31,991 nt of DNA from a virus, in the IMG/VR virus record IMGVR_UViG_3300025327_000115, positions 1 to 31,991 of that record; one strand, given 5' to 3'. The notes beneath the pieces are model-generated. The model was given only the letters and a program-made list of their open reading frames with translations. It ran no database searches and was not told the DNA's origin. Both the position numbers and the translations under genes were made by a program. Numbering within the stretch: the first letter of the stretch is position 1; every line of letters starts with the position of its first letter. Positions 29,986 to 31,991 of this stretch are shown piece by piece.

Positions 29986-30675
29986 CTATTCCATTCGAAA
30001 TCGGTTTGCCCATTGTAGCTCGATCAGCCATTCCTCGCGTTCCCGTTCTGCCTCCTCCCACCTCCCCAAACCCTGATCGTAGCCCAACGTCGCGAGCCAT
30101 CCTAATAGATCACGTTCAGGATAGAACGCTTGCATCCATTCTGTCAGATCAGAATAGCCGCCGTTGGATACCTGATAAATCGCCTCTCGGAACACAGGCA
30201 CCCAATACCTTAGCACAACTCCCGCATAGGCATAACCTCCATGCCGTCCACAGAGGCCTTGTTGTACTCCAGCCTCTCCACAATTATAGATCGCTAAGAC
30301 ACGACGGAGATCATCTGGATGGCGTTCTAAGAGTTCATTTAGGATACCTATTCCCCACCGGATATTCACAGAGGGATTCGAGAGATCCGACGGACGCCAT
30401 GCAAAGGGTGCTATTTGCATGAGGCCGACTGATCCTACTCGATCAGAACCGATCACATCTGGAAATCCTTGACTCTCCTGTGCGATGATCGCCAATACCC
30501 AGGCTGGATCAAGACCAGGATATTCAGAATGCCATCGCTCGACCAACGGCAACCAGCGGATGACGTTCCGGATCAGCCATTCGGGCGGGACCTTCTCTTG
30601 CGCTGGTGATTGTAGAGGGAAGAGTGCCAGGCTGAACGCCAGCAGTAGGCCGGACACTCTGCGAGCTAGAAGCAG
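29986..30675 (-). CDS. Lytic transglycosylase (SLT-like), CTG start proposed
   Basis: The product cleaves peptidoglycan glycan strands. AIIAQESQG holds the catalytic Glu (residue 67), followed by VGSVGLMQIAP and later AIYNCGEAG, as in goose-lysozyme/SLT (GH23) enzymes. The usual call starts at GTG 30657, which has no ribosome site at proper distance. GGAGG (30683-30687) stands 7 nt before CTG 30675. That start adds LLARR, giving the signal peptide a basic n-region before LLLAFSLALF. The frame is open back to the stop at 30697. A secreted lysin beside a holin-like gene forms the lysis cassette. Confidence 0.85.
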   Translation of the reverse strand: MLLARRVSGLLLAFSLALFPLQSPAQEKVPPEWLIRNVIRWLPLVERWHSEYPGLDPAWVLAIIAQESQGFPDVIGSDRVGSVGLMQIAPFAWRPSDLSNPSVNIRWGIGILNELLERHPDDLRRVLAIYNCGEAGVQQGLCGRHGGYAYAGVVLRYWVPVFREAIYQVSNGGYSDLTEWMQAFYPERDLLGWLATLGYDQGLGRWEEAEREREEWLIELQWANRFRME

Positions 30676-30696
30676 CTCGCGACCTCCAAGTGCTGA

Positions 30697-30813
30697 TCAT
30701 GGTCTCTCAAGCGCGCCTCCGAAGATCAGATGATCTAGCATCAAGCCAATGATGATGATGAGGCCACAAACTCCTAAGAAGAACCCGACTGGCAACAGCC
30801 ATTCGCCTTTCAT
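30697..30813 (-). CDS. 38-residue single-pass membrane protein
   Basis: MKGEWLLPVGFFLGVCGLI with the following IIIGLML stretch forms one membrane helix. GAGG stands 7 nt before the ATG, and ATGA couples it to the LCP gene stop. It precedes the lysin in the same frame, with a TGA between. It may be a second holin or pinholin, or a spanin-like partner (inference). Confidence 0.55.
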   Translation of the reverse strand: MKGEWLLPVGFFLGVCGLIIIIGLMLDHLIFGGALERP

Positions 30814-31751
30814 GGATCGGCCTCGCAGATCTGATCGAATACGCAGTCGATCATCCATGACTCAAGATCAATGGCCGGAACCATGCCCCTAACATCCATC
30901 GGGGTCCCGCCCCGTGCAATGTACGGTTCCTCTAGCTGAATAAACCGAATGATGTAATCGGTCGTCTTCACCCGATAGGCCAGCTCGGCCAACTGATAGA
31001 ACTGGCGGACGTTGGCGAGATCGGTCTGCAAGAGCGGCTTCCAGCGGGACAAGACCAACCCGACGGCACCGATCGGGTCATCCGTAACGTACCGAAATCC
31101 CCGGTTCCAGATCGCCTCCAGCATACGCAAGGCTCTCTGCTCGACATCATAGGAACCTCGATACCAATTGTTGTCGTTATCTCGAAGCCAGGCCAGTGCT
31201 TCCGCGCCAGTCATGTGCTGGAGACCATCTAGTGTGATCGGAGAGATGCCGCCGAGCTCATCGACAAAGACCTCGAAGGCATCCATGTTGCTCAGGAAGA
31301 TGCCCTGCAGCGGAACTCCGAAGACCTGCTGAAAATAAGTATGTAGGCCATTCCAGCCCTCATTGCCCCAGACCGCAAACATCCATTGATCCTCCATGCT
31401 AGGGACTGGAACATAAAGATTGCGCGGGAACTGGACAATCGCAATGTCGAGTGGATCGGTCTCCAAGATCGATACCAGGATCATCACATCCGTTTTGTCG
31501 CCCCAGCCGGTGTTGGCCCGGTGCGCCCGGAAGTCGTTGCCTAAGATCAGCCAGTTCGTGCGCTGGATGACCGGCTCATTGAAAACCGGTTCCCGCCGAA
31601 CCGTGAATGGAGTCGGATAAACCGGTATCGTCGGGCGCGGGATCGGGGTCGGGCGCGGGATGGGAGAAGGCTCCACGGTCGGGGTCTCGGTTCCCAGTCC
31701 GCAGGCGACAGAAAAGACGAGCATCAAGCAGGCGGCGATAATGGACTTCAT
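30810..31751 (-). CDS. LytR-CpsA-Psr (LCP) family lipoprotein-like protein
   Basis: The 313-residue product starts with a signal sequence ending in Cys17 (LVFSVAC), a possible but imperfect lipobox. A Pro/Thr-rich stretch (about 22-48) follows. The LCP domain has NWLILGNDFR (D73, R75), DKTDVMILVSI (D85, D88) and FPRNLYVPVP (R110), the positions of the conserved Asp/Arg of LCP enzymes. Cellular LCP proteins attach polymers to peptidoglycan outside the membrane. In a lysis block it might alter the wall, or block other phages. The classic PRD is PRN here, so activity is uncertain. Confidence 0.8.
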   Translation of the reverse strand: MKSIIAACLMLVFSVACGLGTETPTVEPSPIPRPTPIPRPTIPVYPTPFTVRREPVFNEPVIQRTNWLILGNDFRAHRANTGWGDKTDVMILVSILETDPLDIAIVQFPRNLYVPVPSMEDQWMFAVWGNEGWNGLHTYFQQVFGVPLQGIFLSNMDAFEVFVDELGGISPITLDGLQHMTGAEALAWLRDNDNNWYRGSYDVEQRALRMLEAIWNRGFRYVTDDPIGAVGLVLSRWKPLLQTDLANVRQFYQLAELAYRVKTTDYIIRFIQLEEPYIARGGTPMDVRGMVPAIDLESWMIDCVFDQICEADP

Positions 31752-31778
31752 GCGTTGGGATTGGACTTGCGAGAATGT

Positions 31779-31991
31779 TCAGCGACTCGAAGAAGAGACA
31801 CTGCTCTCACTCAGACGATGTACAACCTGTTCAATGGCGGCCGCGGCTCGTGCATCGGCCTTCTCATTGATCGTTGTCAGCTCGCTACTCAGAACGACAA
31901 AGGATCGATCCAATTGGGCGGCCCTAGTACTGCGTTCTTCGGTCAGAAAAGACATGAAAGCCGTATGCTCGTCTTTGAGCCAGCCGCGCCA
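31779..31991 (-). CDS. Partial protein, C-terminal coiled-coil segment
   Basis: Seventy codons are open from the window edge to a TGA at 31779-31781. The segment is helical and charged (EERSTRAAQLDRSFVVLSSE, then ELTTINEKADARAAAAIEQ), ending in a Ser-rich tail (SESSVSSSSR). An internal ATG lacks a ribosome site, so the start is probably outside. It may be a tail or lysis-associated coiled-coil protein; no family is recognised. Confidence 0.55.
   Translation of the reverse strand, partial: WRGWLKDEHTAFMSFLTEERSTRAAQLDRSFVVLSSELTTINEKADARAAAAIEQVVHRLSESSVSSSSR

Noticed and set aside
1-31991. tRNA genes, integrase and attachment sites
   Set aside because: No cloverleaf, recombinase motif or long direct repeat was found on reading. 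A tRNAscan run would be needed to exclude tRNAs fully.

Overview
The window is a piece of a tailed double-stranded DNA phage genome (Caudoviricetes), open at both ends. The evidence is a portal, a large terminase, a protease/scaffold, a probable capsid gene, a RecT/YqaJ recombination pair and a lysis cassette, all packed with 1-14 nt stop/start overlaps. No integrase, tail tape measure or tRNA is visible. The host is not named by any gene. GC-rich coding, a secreted subtilase and an LCP-type lipoprotein with Pro/Thr-rich linkers suggest a Chloroflexota-like or other wall-bearing host; this is inference only.

Layout. (1) 1-17006, minus strand, the late operon read right to left: ParB-methyltransferase, zinc-finger putative small terminase, large terminase, a 358-nt gene-free gap, a small Cys-rich protein, portal, a secreted S8 subtilase, a lectin-like protein, small structural proteins, a decapeptide-repeat protein, a MuF-like protein, an HK97 gp10-like protein, protease/scaffold and the putative major capsid protein. 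Two free-standing homing endonucleases (LAGLIDADG at 6654-7241, HNH at 17017-17823) are inserted on the opposite strand. (2) A gmhA-like sugar isomerase at 17786-18430 is divergent from (3) the plus-strand early region 18530-29723: recombination, small DNA-binding and zinc proteins, a replication-type winged helix protein, a DUF1064 protein, two more methyltransferases and a papain-like peptidase. (4) 29782-31991, minus strand: holin-like protein, lytic transglycosylase, a small membrane protein, an LCP-family lipoprotein and a partial coiled-coil protein. The early and lysis blocks converge on a hairpin at 29726-29757.

Most notable: the gap between large terminase and portal holds a candidate structured RNA (13264-13441, minus strand). 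An 11-bp closing stem, an enclosed 8-bp helix, a 7+4-bp hairpin and a 6-bp pseudoknot can all be drawn, and I do not recognise the family. Second, three genes (5036-6607, 27160-27471, 29986-30675) have a full GGAGG or GGAG site at ideal spacing but only ATC or CTG available as start codon. Third, the phage carries three peptidase or wall-related genes that are unusual for its modules: a subtilase inside the head operon, a papain-like enzyme, and an LCP protein beside the lysin. A leader at 21812-21946 with mutually exclusive helices and several leaderless-type promoters complete the list.
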